Source: Rheinheimera salexigens (GTDB taxonomy: Bacteria; Pseudomonadota; Gammaproteobacteria; Enterobacterales; Alteromonadaceae). Taken from it: 64,000 bases of DNA. Below, piece after piece: positions 19,976 to 29,498 of this stretch. Where the stretch lies: positions 309,466 through 373,465 of the forward strand of contig NZ_MKEK01000001.1 of the NCBI RefSeq assembly GCF_001752395.1. Reading direction: 5' to 3'. The notes under the pieces were generated by a model. The model saw nothing but the letters and a program-made list of their open reading frames with translations, did not search any database and had not been told where the DNA came from. Position 1 is the first letter of the stretch. Each line of letters opens with the position of its first letter. The translations under genes and the position numbers were made by a program.

Positions 19976-20887
19976 ATGTCAGAATTAACCAGCGCCCTAA
20001 CACACTTACAACAGCTTGAAGCAGAAAGCATTCATATTTTTCGTGAAGTTGCCGCCGAATTTAAAAAGCCGGTCATGCTGTACTCAATAGGCAAAGACTC
20101 ATCGGTATTATTGCACTTAGCACGTAAAGCTTTTGCGCCAGGCAAAATTCCGTTTCCATTGCTGCATGTTGATACCGGGTGGAAGTTTCGGGAAATGATT
20201 GAGTTTCGTGATCGTCTGGCCAAAACGTATAACTTTGAACTGCTGGTACATAAAAATCCAGAAGGCCTAAGCATGAATATAAATCCGTTTATACATGGTA
20301 GCGCCAAACATACCGACATTATGAAAACGGCTGGCTTAAAACAAGCGCTAAATAAATACGGTTTTGATGCCGCTTTTGGCGGTGCCAGACGGGATGAAGA
20401 AAAATCTCGAGCTAAAGAAAGGGTATATTCATTTCGCGACAAACATCACCGCTGGGATCCTAAAAATCAGCGACCAGAATTATGGAGACTGTATAACGGC
20501 GCCGTTAATGATAACGAGAGTATTCGGGTATTTCCATTATCAAACTGGACCGAGTTAGATATTTGGTTATATATCCTGCAAGAAAATATCGACATTGTAC
20601 CGCTGTATTTAGCTAAAAAGCGGCCAGTGCTAGAACGGAACGGCAGTCTTATTATGGTTGATGACGAACGCATGCCGCTAGAGGTTGGCGAAACGCCGCA
20701 GCTAAAATCTGTGCGGTTTCGCACGCTAGGCTGTTATCCACTAACAGGCGCTATTGAATCAACCGCCGATACCCTTGAATCCATAGTAGAAGAAATGCTG
20801 CGCGCTCGCACCTCAGAGCGGCAAGGGCGAGTTATTGATCAAGATCAGTCAGGTATGGAATTAAAAAAACGCGAGGGGTATTTCTAA
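19976..20887 (+). CDS. cysD: Sulfate adenylyltransferase small subunit
   Basis: CysD, together with the GTPase CysN, makes adenosine 5'-phosphosulfate (APS) from sulfate and ATP. Its 303 residues match the family, with the PP-loop ([18 protein letters not shown]), [16 protein letters not shown] and the conserved C-terminus ([10 protein letters not shown]). It lies 10 bases after cysG, and its stop overlaps the cysN start. Confidence 0.97.
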   Translation: MSELTSALTHLQQLEAESIHIFREVAAEFKKPVMLYSIGKDSSVLLHLARKAFAPGKIPFPLLHVDTGWKFREMIEFRDRLAKTYNFELLVHKNPEGLSMNINPFIHGSAKHTDIMKTAGLKQALNKYGFDAAFGGARRDEEKSRAKERVYSFRDKHHRWDPKNQRPELWRLYNGAVNDNESIRVFPLSNWTELDIWLYILQENIDIVPLYLAKKRPVLERNGSLIMVDDERMPLEVGETPQLKSVRFRTLGCYPLTGAIESTADTLESIVEEMLRARTSERQGRVIDQDQSGMELKKREGYF

Positions 20888-22326
20888 TGTCAGCAGCAAC
20901 GGTTACATCATTAAATCAGCAGTTAAATACGCTAGGTATTCGCGGTTACCTGCAACAACATCAAACTAAAGGCCTGTTGCGCGTGTTAACCTGCGGCAGT
21001 GTCGATGATGGCAAAAGCACCCTTATTGGCCGGCTGTTGCACGATAGCCAGCAGTTATATGATGATCAATTAGACGCATTAAAGCGTGATCATAAAGGCC
21101 GGAACAGCGATGGCGAATTAGAGCTAGCCATGTTGGTTGACGGCCTGCAGGCCGAGCGAGAACAAGGTATTACTATTGATGTGGCCTATCGCTATTTTTC
21201 CACCACCGAGCGCAAGTTTATCTTGGCCGACACCCCAGGTCATGAGCAGTACACACGCAATATGGCCACCGGCGCGTCTACGTCTGATGTGGCGATATTA
21301 TTAATTGATGCCCGTTACGGAGTACAAAAGCAAACTCGTCGTCATAGTTTTATTTGTGCTTTATTAGGCATTAAGCATTTAATTGTTGCGGTCAATAAAA
21401 TGGATATTATTGGTTACAGCGAACCGGCTTATTATGCCATTAAGCAACAAATTCAGGCCTTAATGGCGCAACTTCAGGTGCCAACGGTAGACATAGTGCC
21501 CATTAGCGCCTTAAAGGGTGAAAATATTTTAACCCGTTCAGCTAATATGCCTTGGTATACCGGTAGCGCACTACTGCCCCTGCTAGAAACACTGCCCATA
21601 CCGCAAAAAAACGGTAGCGCTACTCGTTTTCCGGTGCAATATGTCAATCGGCCAGATTTAAATTTTCGCGGCTTTGCAGGGACTGTAGTCAGTGGTCGTT
21701 TAGCAGTAGGCCAAGCTATTACCGCATATCCATCGGGTAACAAAACCACCATTAAGCAAATAATTACCTTTGCAGGCGAACAACCATCAGCTAGTGCAGG
21801 GCAAGCAGTAACGCTGACGTTAGATGACGAAATTGATATTAGTCGGGGTGACTGGTTAGTGCCCTCTACTGAAACCGTTACCCTGACTAACCGCGCCTTG
21901 GCGTATCTGGTGTGGTTTAATGACCAACCATTACAAACCGGCCGATTATATGATTTAAAACTGGCAACGCGTAAAACCAGCGTTAGTATTAATCGATTAA
22001 ATCATAAGGTGAATATTAATACTTTAGCCCAAGAATCTGCCGAAGATGTAACTATTAATGATATTGCCTTAGTTGAATTAGAACTGACCGAAACACTGCC
22101 ATTGGATACTTTTAAAAACCAACCCGGTACCGGTAACTTTATTTTGATTGATCGGCTAAGCAATACTACTGTAGCGGCCGGCTTAATTCAGAATGTTTTA
22201 GCGGAAGAAAGTACTAAGGCAGCGGATATTAGTGGCTTTGAAATAGAACTTAACAGCCTTATTCGTAAGCACTTCTGCCATTGGGGTGCCCGTGACGTGC
22301 GCGAGTTACTTAAGGCAGATAAGTAA
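20887..22326 (+). CDS. cysN: Sulfate adenylyltransferase large subunit (GTPase)
   Basis: CysN is an EF-Tu-like GTPase that drives sulfate adenylation by CysD. Its 479 residues contain G1 GSVDDGKSTL, G3 DTPGHEQYTRNMATGAS and G4 VNKMD, followed by two beta-barrel domains. It ends without an APS kinase domain; that function is on the separate cysC in the same operon. Overlapping TAATG junctions at both ends imply coupled translation. Confidence 0.97.
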   Translation: MSAATVTSLNQQLNTLGIRGYLQQHQTKGLLRVLTCGSVDDGKSTLIGRLLHDSQQLYDDQLDALKRDHKGRNSDGELELAMLVDGLQAEREQGITIDVAYRYFSTTERKFILADTPGHEQYTRNMATGASTSDVAILLIDARYGVQKQTRRHSFICALLGIKHLIVAVNKMDIIGYSEPAYYAIKQQIQALMAQLQVPTVDIVPISALKGENILTRSANMPWYTGSALLPLLETLPIPQKNGSATRFPVQYVNRPDLNFRGFAGTVVSGRLAVGQAITAYPSGNKTTIKQIITFAGEQPSASAGQAVTLTLDDEIDISRGDWLVPSTETVTLTNRALAYLVWFNDQPLQTGRLYDLKLATRKTSVSINRLNHKVNINTLAQESAEDVTINDIALVELELTETLPLDTFKNQPGTGNFILIDRLSNTTVAAGLIQNVLAEESTKAADISGFEIELNSLIRKHFCHWGARDVRELLKADK

Positions 22327-24047
22327 TGCTGTATCAGCAGTATGGTGTTATTGCGCTATTATTGGCACTAGTAGCAGCGCTTATTTTTAGTCAACGCTCG
22401 CCTGCGCTGTGGTTTGGCGGTGCTTTACTATTAAGTTATTTGGCCGGCTGGTTAACACTGGATGTTGCACTACAAAATTTTACTAATCCGTCACTACTTA
22501 CCTTAATATTACTGCTGTTAGTATCCATCGCTATTGAAAAATCACAACTGGTGAGTTGGTTAAGTCGAGGTTTTCAAGGTCGTTGCTTAGCCAGCGTTAT
22601 TGCCCGTTTAAGCTTGTCTAGCGCGTTAATGTCGGCCTTTATTAATAACACGGCGGTGGTAGCAGCGTTAATGGCTTCGTTACGGCATCATAACCACTTC
22701 GCAGCCTCTAAGTTACTGCTACCGCTATCATACAGCGCTATTTTAGGTGGCATGCTAACGCTAATTGGCACTTCTACCAACCTTATTGTTAACGGCTTTG
22801 TTGAACAAACGGGCGAGCCTGTACTGGGTTTTTTTGACTTTACCCTGCTTGGCGTTTTAGTGCTTATATCTGGGGGTATCGTGCTTATCATTGGTAGCCA
22901 CTGGTTGCCGGATAATCGTGAGCAAAGCGGTGCTAGCACGCCCTACTATTTAAGTGCACATGTACGCTCAGACAGCCAACTGATAGGGAAAACTGTTGAA
23001 CAAAATCAATTGCGTGATCTTAAAGCGCTATTTTTAGCTGAAATACAGCGCGGTTCAGAACGTATTTGCCCAGTAACACCCGAAACACTAATTGCAGCAG
23101 ACGACGAGCTGCGCTTTGTTGGTGATATAACGGCGGTGTCACGTTTACAGCAGTTTGCAGGTTTACAGCTACTACGCCAAGATCAGCAGCCCGGAGAGCT
23201 ACTTGAAGCGGTACTCAGTTACAGCTCACGCTTAGTCGGTAAAAGTTTAAAACAAAACCGTTTTCGCCATGAATATGATGCCGTAGTAATTGCTGTGCGC
23301 CGAGGGCATGAGCGGTTGCAAGGTGGCTTAGGTGACTTAGTGCTGCATGCCGGAGATGTACTTATTTTATCCGTTGGTCAGCATTTTCCTGGCCAGCATC
23401 AACTTAGCCAAGACTTTATTTATGTTAATGGTTTATCTATCAGCGCACCTTTGCCTAAAAGCCTGAGTAACTGGGTGTTATTCAGCTTTTTGGCGACATT
23501 GATGTTGGCTATTGTTGGTATTGTTCCACTGATTAAAAGTTTACCAATACTGTTAATAGGCTATGTTGCGGGTCGTGCTATAAACATAAAAGAATTAAAA
23601 AATCGTTTTCCATTAGAATTATGGGTTATTGTCGGCTCGGCAATTGGTTTAGCTCAGTTGATGATCCAAACCGGCATAGCCAGTAATATCGCCAATACGC
23701 TGATCCAGTGGCTTGATGGCAGCGGTGCTTACGGTGCGCTTATTGCGGTATTTATTGCTACTTGGCTATTTACTGAACTGGTCACAAACAACGCAGCCGC
23801 AGCGCTAACTTTTCCTATTGCTTATGCCATAGCCCAGAATTTAGGGGTGGACCCGGTACCTTTTTTTATGGCGGTCGCCTTTGGTGCTTCAGCCAGTTTT
23901 ATTTCCCCTTTTGGTTATCAAACAAATTTAATGGTGTATTCGGCGGGCAATTACCAGTTACGCGACTATATTCGACTTGGCGTACCCATGGTGTTGGCAT
24001 ACAGTGCAGTAGTATTGATATTTTTACCTCTAATTTACCCATTTTAA
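22326..24047 (+). CDS. SLC13/DASS-type permease with RCK_C (TrkA-C) domains, probable sulfate transporter
   Basis: A 573-residue membrane protein. N-terminal helices carry the DASS signature around FINNTAVVAAL and GGMLTLIGTSTNLIVN. A soluble middle section (about 210-370) holds two TrkA-C-like domains (SQLIGKTVEQNQLR, SRLVGKSLKQNRFR), and more helices follow with the second repeat VTNNAAAALTFPIAYA. This is the SAC1/SLT-like architecture linked to sulfate uptake. Overlap with cysN and the position before cysC make sulfate the likely substrate (inference). No CysPTWA system is present in the window. Confidence 0.88.
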   Translation: MLYQQYGVIALLLALVAALIFSQRSPALWFGGALLLSYLAGWLTLDVALQNFTNPSLLTLILLLLVSIAIEKSQLVSWLSRGFQGRCLASVIARLSLSSALMSAFINNTAVVAALMASLRHHNHFAASKLLLPLSYSAILGGMLTLIGTSTNLIVNGFVEQTGEPVLGFFDFTLLGVLVLISGGIVLIIGSHWLPDNREQSGASTPYYLSAHVRSDSQLIGKTVEQNQLRDLKALFLAEIQRGSERICPVTPETLIAADDELRFVGDITAVSRLQQFAGLQLLRQDQQPGELLEAVLSYSSRLVGKSLKQNRFRHEYDAVVIAVRRGHERLQGGLGDLVLHAGDVLILSVGQHFPGQHQLSQDFIYVNGLSISAPLPKSLSNWVLFSFLATLMLAIVGIVPLIKSLPILLIGYVAGRAINIKELKNRFPLELWVIVGSAIGLAQLMIQTGIASNIANTLIQWLDGSGAYGALIAVFIATWLFTELVTNNAAAALTFPIAYAIAQNLGVDPVPFFMAVAFGASASFISPFGYQTNLMVYSAGNYQLRDYIRLGVPMVLAYSAVVLIFLPLIYPF

Positions 24048-24050
24048 GTG

Positions 24051-24695
24051 ATGAAATGTATGAATAATAGCAATGCAATTAACGCTGAAAATAAGCCTGT
24101 AAATAAGGATATTAAATGGCAGCAACTCGATGTCACTACCGTCCAACGTGAGGTTTTATTGGGTCATAAAAGTGCTGTGTTATGGTTTACAGGCTTATCG
24201 GGTTCAGGTAAATCTACTATAGCGAATGCTCTAGAGCAGGCTTTAGCTGCCCAAGGCAAGCACACCTATTTATTAGACGGTGATAATGTACGGCATGGTT
24301 TGTGCGCCGATTTAGGCTTTAGCCCAGCTGATCGCAGTGAAAACTTGCGTCGTGTGGGCGCAGTTGCCGGTTTAATGGCTGACGCGGGGTTATTAGTACT
24401 TAGTGCTTTTATTTCACCGTATCGGCAGCAGCGTGAGTTGGTAAAAAGCTTTATAGCCGACGGTAAATTTATTGAAATACACATTGCTACACCGCTAGCA
24501 GTGTGCGAACAACGCGATGTTAAAGGCTTATATAAAAAAGCCCGTGCTGGTGAAATAAGTCAATTTACCGGTATTTCAGATCCGTACGAAGCACCCACTA
24601 CAGCAGATCTGGTGATTGATACTTCAATAACTTCACTGCAAGATAGCGTTAAGCAATTACTGCAACTATTGACGCTAAAGGAAATTATTAACTAA
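24051..24695 (+). CDS. cysC: Adenylyl-sulfate kinase
   Basis: CysC phosphorylates APS to PAPS. The protein of about 214 residues has the P-loop [14 protein letters not shown], the APS-binding segment [17 protein letters not shown] and the family stretch [12 protein letters not shown]. The ATG at 24051 follows the permease stop by 3 bases; a GTG immediately before it or an ATG at 24060 are also possible. No clear ribosome-binding site is visible, so coupling to the upstream gene is likely. Confidence 0.96.
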   Translation: MKCMNNSNAINAENKPVNKDIKWQQLDVTTVQREVLLGHKSAVLWFTGLSGSGKSTIANALEQALAAQGKHTYLLDGDNVRHGLCADLGFSPADRSENLRRVGAVAGLMADAGLLVLSAFISPYRQQRELVKSFIADGKFIEIHIATPLAVCEQRDVKGLYKKARAGEISQFTGISDPYEAPTTADLVIDTSITSLQDSVKQLLQLLTLKEIIN

Positions 24696-25469
24696 ATGAA
24701 ATTTTTACCTGATGTGATTAGCATTGCTGAACAAGCGGGTAGCGCGATTATGGCTATTTACCAGCAGGATAATACGGCGTTTAATATTACTGATAAAGCT
24801 GATACCTCACCGCTTACCGCTGCCGATTTAGCAGCTCATCAGCTTATTGTCAGCGCGTTAAGCAAGCTAACCCCACTACTGCCTATTTTGTCAGAAGAAG
24901 CCGCTGATATTAGCTGGGATATTCGTAAAAACTGGCAGCGTTATTGGCTAGTTGATCCGTTAGATGGCACCAAAGAATTTATTAAACGTAATGGCGAGTT
25001 TACGGTAAATATTGCCCTTATAGATAACGGCGAGCCAGTATTGGGTGTTATTTACGCGCCAGTATTAGGTAAAACCTATTACGCCAGTAAAGACCAAGGC
25101 GCTTTTATTAAAACTGGTACGGCTGTTAAGCAGGCTAAAGTAAGTACCCCAGGCAAAGTGATACGCATAGTGGGTAGCCGCAGTCACCCTAGCCCTGATT
25201 TGGCGGGTTATTTAAACCAATTCCCTCAACATGAAATGGTAGCGGTAGGTAGCTCGTTAAAGTTTTGTTTAGTGGCCGAAGGCGCCGCGGATGTTTATCC
25301 ACGCTTTGGCCCAACCATGCAATGGGACACCGGAGCGGGGCATATTATCGCCCTTGAAGCAGGTGCCAGCGTGCAATTTAGCGGTATTAGCAGCAAGGTA
25401 TATCAGCGTGAAGACTTGCAAAATCCTGAGTTTATTGTTTCAGCGTTAGTTACCATGACAGCAATATAA
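24696..25469 (+). CDS. cysQ: 3'(2'),5'-bisphosphate nucleotidase
   Basis: CysQ hydrolyses the by-product PAP left after PAPS reduction and so controls PAP/PAPS pools. The 257-residue inositol monophosphatase-like protein has metal-binding motifs LSEEA, VDPLDGTKEF and WDTGAGH. Its ATG directly abuts the cysC stop. It closes the sulfate-activation operon, and a hairpin follows. Confidence 0.95.
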   Translation: MKFLPDVISIAEQAGSAIMAIYQQDNTAFNITDKADTSPLTAADLAAHQLIVSALSKLTPLLPILSEEAADISWDIRKNWQRYWLVDPLDGTKEFIKRNGEFTVNIALIDNGEPVLGVIYAPVLGKTYYASKDQGAFIKTGTAVKQAKVSTPGKVIRIVGSRSHPSPDLAGYLNQFPQHEMVAVGSSLKFCLVAEGAADVYPRFGPTMQWDTGAGHIIALEAGASVQFSGISSKVYQREDLQNPEFIVSALVTMTAI

Positions 25470-25489
25470 ACTGCCGAGAATAGATGAGG

Positions 25490-25515
25490 CTAAGTTTATG
25501 AAACTTAGTTATTTT
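25490..25515 (+). terminator. Probable terminator of the cysG-cysQ operon
   Basis: CTAAGTTT and AAACTTAG form a perfect 8-bp stem with an ATG loop, followed by the T-rich TTATTTTAT, about 20 bases after the cysQ stop. The stem is A/T-rich and so of moderate strength. Confidence 0.6.
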
Positions 25516-25590
25516 ATACCAAAAAAACAATCATTTTAGGCAAAGTACGGCCATTTCCAGTACAATAATTGGAATTAATATAGGTGACGT

Positions 25591-26280
25591 ATGCGTTTAG
25601 ATAAATTTATTTGTGAAAGTACTGGCTTAACTCGTAGCCAAGCAGGAAAAGTGATCCGCCAAGGTGTAGTGACCTTAAATGGTAACAAAGTGAAACAGGC
25701 TGCACTGCAAGTTAGCACTGATGATGTGGTGTGTTTAAACGATCAGCAGATAGAAATAATTGGTTTACGCTATATTATGCTGCATAAACCAGCAGGCTAT
25801 ATCTGTTCGACTAGTGATCCGGATCACCCAACGGTATTTACTCTGCTAGAAGAGCCTTTGTTGGAGCGCTTACATACAGTAGGCAGACTGGATTTAGATA
25901 CCACAGGTTTAGTGTTAATTACAGATGATGGCCAATGGTCGCACCGCATTAGTAGTCCTAAGCATCATGTAGCTAAAACTTATAGAGTGTGGACCGCTGA
26001 TGCCATTCCTGCTTCAGCAATTGAACAATTTGCCCAAGGGGTAATGTTGCGCAGTGAAACCAATCCTACTTTACCAGCAACTTTAGAAATACTGGGCGAA
26101 AAAGAAGCGCTGCTAACCATTCAAGAAGGCCGTTATCATCAAGTTAAGCGCATGTTTGCTGCCATTGGTAATAAAGTCGACAAACTACATCGTCAGCAAA
26201 TTGGCAATATAACCTTGCCTGACGATTTAGCCGAAGGCGCTTATCGAGCGCTTACTGCAGCTGAATATGCGCAGTTGTAA
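25591..26280 (+). CDS. rsuA: 16S rRNA pseudouridine(516) synthase
   Basis: RsuA modifies U516 of 16S rRNA. Length is 229 residues (E. coli 231). An N-terminal S4 RNA-binding domain (MRLDKFICESTGLTRSQAG) is followed by the catalytic domain with the aspartate in GRLDLDTTGLVL, then SHRISSPKHHVAKTY and EGRYHQVKRMFAAIGN. The CSTSDPDHPTV segment is specific to RsuA over RluB, RluE or RluF. It overlaps the START-domain gene by 14 bases. Confidence 0.95.
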   Translation: MRLDKFICESTGLTRSQAGKVIRQGVVTLNGNKVKQAALQVSTDDVVCLNDQQIEIIGLRYIMLHKPAGYICSTSDPDHPTVFTLLEEPLLERLHTVGRLDLDTTGLVLITDDGQWSHRISSPKHHVAKTYRVWTADAIPASAIEQFAQGVMLRSETNPTLPATLEILGEKEALLTIQEGRYHQVKRMFAAIGNKVDKLHRQQIGNITLPDDLAEGAYRALTAAEYAQL

Positions 26281-26932
26281 ACGCCTGATGCGAGTATTGC
26301 TGCTAGTTTTGCAAGTTTTGATAATGTGTTGGTCTTTAGTTGCAGCCGCCAATGACTCTGACTGGCAGCTATATAAGCAAACGGCGACGGTAAAAGTACA
26401 TTTTCGGCAGCTGGATAAAGCACGTTTAGAAATTAATGCAGAGCTACAAACCCAATCAAAACTGGGTGCGTTTATGCATTTGCTCAATGATACTCCAGCA
26501 ATAACAAACTGGGTTGATGGCGCTGAACGGGCGCAAGTCATCGCGCAGGTAAATCCACATAGCCATGTCGTACATAGTTATTTTTCTGGATTTTGGCCCG
26601 TTTCACCACGAGATATGATTACGCAATCTATCTGGTCACAAGATGAGATAAGCGGTGTATTAAGCATAGATATCATCGATCGCGGCCAAGATTATCCAGC
26701 GCAAAAAGGCTACGTGCGAATGGAGCAAGTATCGGGTCGTTGGCAACTAACACCGCTGACGGAAGGTGGGGTATTAATTCAATATCAAGGCCAAGCCGAT
26801 CCTGCGGGTAAACTGCCGCACTTTATAGGTAATAAAGCTGCATTAAAGGCCAGTTTTAATACCTTTAAAAATTTAGAGCATATCCTCAGTCGCTATCAAG
26901 AACCCTACCCAGGTATTAACGAGAAAAATTAG
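26267..26932 (+). CDS. START domain-containing exported protein
   Basis: A protein of about 221 residues with an N-terminal signal peptide or anchor (LLLVLQVLIMCWSLVAAA), then a START-like lipid-binding fold (about 30-215; SGFWPVSPRDMITQSIW is typical). START proteins bind hydrophobic ligands; the ligand here is unknown. The first ATG lies inside rsuA; a second at 26288 is also compatible with a signal peptide. Neither has a clear ribosome-binding site, suggesting coupling to rsuA. Confidence 0.82.
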   Translation: MRSCKRLMRVLLLVLQVLIMCWSLVAAANDSDWQLYKQTATVKVHFRQLDKARLEINAELQTQSKLGAFMHLLNDTPAITNWVDGAERAQVIAQVNPHSHVVHSYFSGFWPVSPRDMITQSIWSQDEISGVLSIDIIDRGQDYPAQKGYVRMEQVSGRWQLTPLTEGGVLIQYQGQADPAGKLPHFIGNKAALKASFNTFKNLEHILSRYQEPYPGINEKN

Positions 26933-26933
26933 A

Positions 26934-26977
26934 GCGCTAACCAGCCGATAATAGTGTGTTCTCGGCTGAGATAGCGC
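26934..26977. terminator. Long hairpin between convergent genes
   Basis: A two-part stem (GCGCTA with TAGCGC, inner CAGCCGA with TCGGCTG) surrounds a 13-base loop. It lies between the START-domain gene and the tail of the pigment operon, and is probably a bidirectional terminator, although T-runs are short. Confidence 0.6.
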
Positions 26978-26998
26978 AAATGATTCTCAGTGAGTTTG

Positions 26999-27433
26999 TT
27001 AGAATTTTACTAACTCACCTTTTAATGCAACACCTGCCATAATACGGCCAGCACCACATTGAAACTCAGTAGTGCTAGTAAATTCATTATTTTTATAGTT
27101 AGAGCGAATATTGACAACAGCATCATAGCCACGCTTTTGCGCCGCATCTTGTAGTGCTTTAATTGCAGATAATAATACCCATTGGCAAGCTTCTTGGTCT
27201 GATTTGCCTAGACCATTGGTTTTTTTATTCGTGCTAATTTCACCCCAGTTACTCATCACGGTAGCGTGGTTTTGCCCAGCAAAATAAAACGGCACATCTA
27301 ACAGTGCTTGTTTCGCTTTATCCGTGCCAATAATATCCGCTAAAGGCAGGGTTTGTATGTCATCGCGTGCAGTAGCAGCTGCAGAAAAAAACACCGTGCT
27401 TAACGCTGCAGCTAAAACTAACTTAGTTTTCAT
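26999..27433 (-). CDS. Uncharacterised exported protein at the 3' end of the pigment operon
   Basis: A 144-residue protein with a clear signal peptide (MKTKLVLAAALSTVFFSAAATA). The mature part has two cysteines (EACQW, EFQCGAG), a stretch GYDAVVNIRSNY and an alternating strand/helix pattern that recalls the RcsF/YbjQ fold, although that link is weak. It overlaps the MipA/OmpV gene by 11 bases, and its AAGGAG ribosome-binding site lies inside that gene. It is therefore the last gene of the pigment operon. No function is assigned. Confidence 0.75.
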   Translation of the reverse strand: MKTKLVLAAALSTVFFSAAATARDDIQTLPLADIIGTDKAKQALLDVPFYFAGQNHATVMSNWGEISTNKKTNGLGKSDQEACQWVLLSAIKALQDAAQKRGYDAVVNIRSNYKNNEFTSTTEFQCGAGRIMAGVALKGELVKF

Positions 27434-28265
27434 AAATAACTCCTTGTTGATTAAATATCCAAGCTAAGGCCATACCAAAACTGACATTATGTTGACGCTG
27501 TACAAGCGGGCTGTCACGATAGCTTGCCTGCTGTAAATTATCATAGCGAACAAAGCTACCTAGCCACCATTGCTGATATCGCCAACTTAATCCACTTGAT
27601 AAACGCCAACCGGAAAAGCCACCATCTGCCTGATACTGCGTTCTTTGTAGGTTAACATATTGTTGCTCAACGCCATACAAATACTGATGAAATTGCGCCG
27701 AACTCCAAATAGCTGAAAGTTGGCTGCTAAATTGTATGTTGTTATTTAGAGATTTACGCCAACGCAACTGAGGCTCAAACCGCCAACCAACACTTTGCCA
27801 ATGTTGTAAATTAGTTGCAACCGCTTTTCTCAGTGCTACACGTAATGTTAGCTCACTGCTATCGACTTGGTGCAGATTATAATCTAGTGTCGAGCCAAAC
27901 TCTGCTATCCAAAGCAAGTCAGGCATGTCTTTTCGATAGGGGTTATTTTCGCTGTTAACGGGTAGTGCGCCAGCAAAGCTTAGGTTTACAGACCAGTCTT
28001 TTGCCTTAAATAACTGCCCTAAAGCTTCTGTTTGATTGACCTTAATTTTTTCGCTTTGATAAAATAGGTATGGAAAAGGCAGCAGATAATGTTGATTGAC
28101 CGTTGAGCCTAGATAATCGGGTAACTGGCTGTAAGTCACACCAACACCAAAAGCAAATTGTGGCTTAATGTCTATTGTTGGTTCTGTATTAGCCTTAGCT
28201 GTACTCAGGCTAATAGGGCTAAAATATAATGCCAAAAGCATCAGTAAGTAGCGGTACAGTTTCAT
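27423..28265 (-). CDS. MipA/OmpV family outer membrane protein
   Basis: A 280-residue outer-membrane beta-barrel. A signal peptide (ending STAKA) is followed by GVGVTYSQLPDYLGS, the typical MipA/OmpV opening, then alternating amphipathic strands rich in aromatic residues and a C-terminal strand (FGMALAWIF). Related proteins act as porins or murein-synthesis scaffolds. It starts 3 bases after apeR on the same strand, so it is probably co-transcribed with the aryl polyene genes and may help pigment or envelope export (inference). Confidence 0.85.
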   Translation of the reverse strand: MKLYRYLLMLLALYFSPISLSTAKANTEPTIDIKPQFAFGVGVTYSQLPDYLGSTVNQHYLLPFPYLFYQSEKIKVNQTEALGQLFKAKDWSVNLSFAGALPVNSENNPYRKDMPDLLWIAEFGSTLDYNLHQVDSSELTLRVALRKAVATNLQHWQSVGWRFEPQLRWRKSLNNNIQFSSQLSAIWSSAQFHQYLYGVEQQYVNLQRTQYQADGGFSGWRLSSGLSWRYQQWWLGSFVRYDNLQQASYRDSPLVQRQHNVSFGMALAWIFNQQGVIYEN

Positions 28266-28268
28266 AAC

Positions 28269-29498
28269 TTACTTAAGCCAACGATTAAAAATTAGAGAGG
28301 TATTAATACCACCAAAAGCAAAGTTGTTGCTCATTACATAGTTGGTTTGTAAGTTTCGGCCTTGGCCCATAATATAATCTAGTGCCGCACAATCAGGATC
28401 AACTTCCGTCAGATTTAAGGTTGGTGCAAACCAATTGTCATGCAACATCATTATACTGGCCCAGCTTTCAATAGCACCGCAGGCGCCAAGCGTATGACCA
28501 AGATAGCTTTTTAGCGAGCTAAAAGGGGTATTGCTGCCAAATACCCGTGCTGTAGCGTGACTTTCTGCAATGTCACCACGGTCGGTAGCCGTACCATGGG
28601 CGTTTACATAACCTATGCTGCTAGCGGCTATATTGGCATCTTCTAGCGCCAAGCGCATAGCACTTTCCATCGTAGTGTCGGTAGGTTGAGTAACGTGGAC
28701 GCCATCAGAATTTGAACCAAAACCGACTATTTCAGCATAAATTGTGGCGCCACGGGCCAGCGCATGCTCAAGTTCTTCTAGTATTAAGGTGCCTGAACCT
28801 TCGCCAATGACTAAGCCATCGCGGCCCTTATCAAAGGGGCTAGGTGTTGATTTTGGCTTGTTGTTTTTTGTACTAGTGGCATACAGGGTATCAAACACAG
28901 CAGCTTCAGTGGCACAAAGCTCTTCTGCACCACCCGCGACCATCAGTAGTTGTTTACCGTATTTAATCGCTTCATAAGCATAACCAATACCTTGTGAGCC
29001 TGAAGTACAAGCTGAGCTAGTGGTATAGACTCGCCCTTTTATACCAAAAAATACGCCAACGTTTACGGCTGTAGTGTGAGCCATCATTTGAATATAGCTA
29101 GTGGCGGTGACGCCGGTCATATCGCCAGTATCCATCATGCGGCCAAAGGCTAAAATGGGGTCAGTACTGCCAATAGAAGAACCAAAAGCAACACCACAAC
29201 GACCATCTGTTAATGCTGGGTGCGTTAACAAACCGGCATTAATTAATGCTAGCTCAGTGCTTCGGGTAGCCATTAACGACACGCGGCCCATTGAGCGAAC
29301 CATTTTACGCGAGTAATGTTCAGGCTTTTTAAAATGCAGTATCGGTGCGGCTAAACGCGTGCTCATGCTGCTGAACTTATCCCATTGCGGCATAGTAGCC
29401 ACCGCATTTTCGCCTTGGATAATCCGCTGCTTAAATTCAGGCCAGCTATCGCCAAAGGCGGTAATTACTGACATACCGGTGACAACCACTCGTTTCAT
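28269..29498 (-). CDS. apeR: Beta-ketoacyl-ACP synthase, ApeR-like
   Basis: A FabF-type ketosynthase of 409 residues with the full triad: Cys164 (SSACTSGS), His in NAHGTATDRGD and His in KSYLGHTLGACG. The order KS (30672-31856), dehydratase, ketoreductase, KS matches apeO-apeP-apeQ-apeR of aryl polyene clusters, where ApeR is the second elongating ketosynthase. Its start overlaps the apeQ stop by one base. Confidence 0.88.
   Translation of the reverse strand: MKRVVVTGMSVITAFGDSWPEFKQRIIQGENAVATMPQWDKFSSMSTRLAAPILHFKKPEHYSRKMVRSMGRVSLMATRSTELALINAGLLTHPALTDGRCGVAFGSSIGSTDPILAFGRMMDTGDMTGVTATSYIQMMAHTTAVNVGVFFGIKGRVYTTSSACTSGSQGIGYAYEAIKYGKQLLMVAGGAEELCATEAAVFDTLYATSTKNNKPKSTPSPFDKGRDGLVIGEGSGTLILEELEHALARGATIYAEIVGFGSNSDGVHVTQPTDTTMESAMRLALEDANIAASSIGYVNAHGTATDRGDIAESHATARVFGSNTPFSSLKSYLGHTLGACGAIESWASIMMLHDNWFAPTLNLTEVDPDCAALDYIMGQGRNLQTNYVMSNNFAFGGINTSLIFNRWLK

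Noticed and set aside
20032..20442. Minus-strand 136-codon ORF inside cysD
   Set aside because: Shadow of cysD; its composition reflects the complement of conserved codons.
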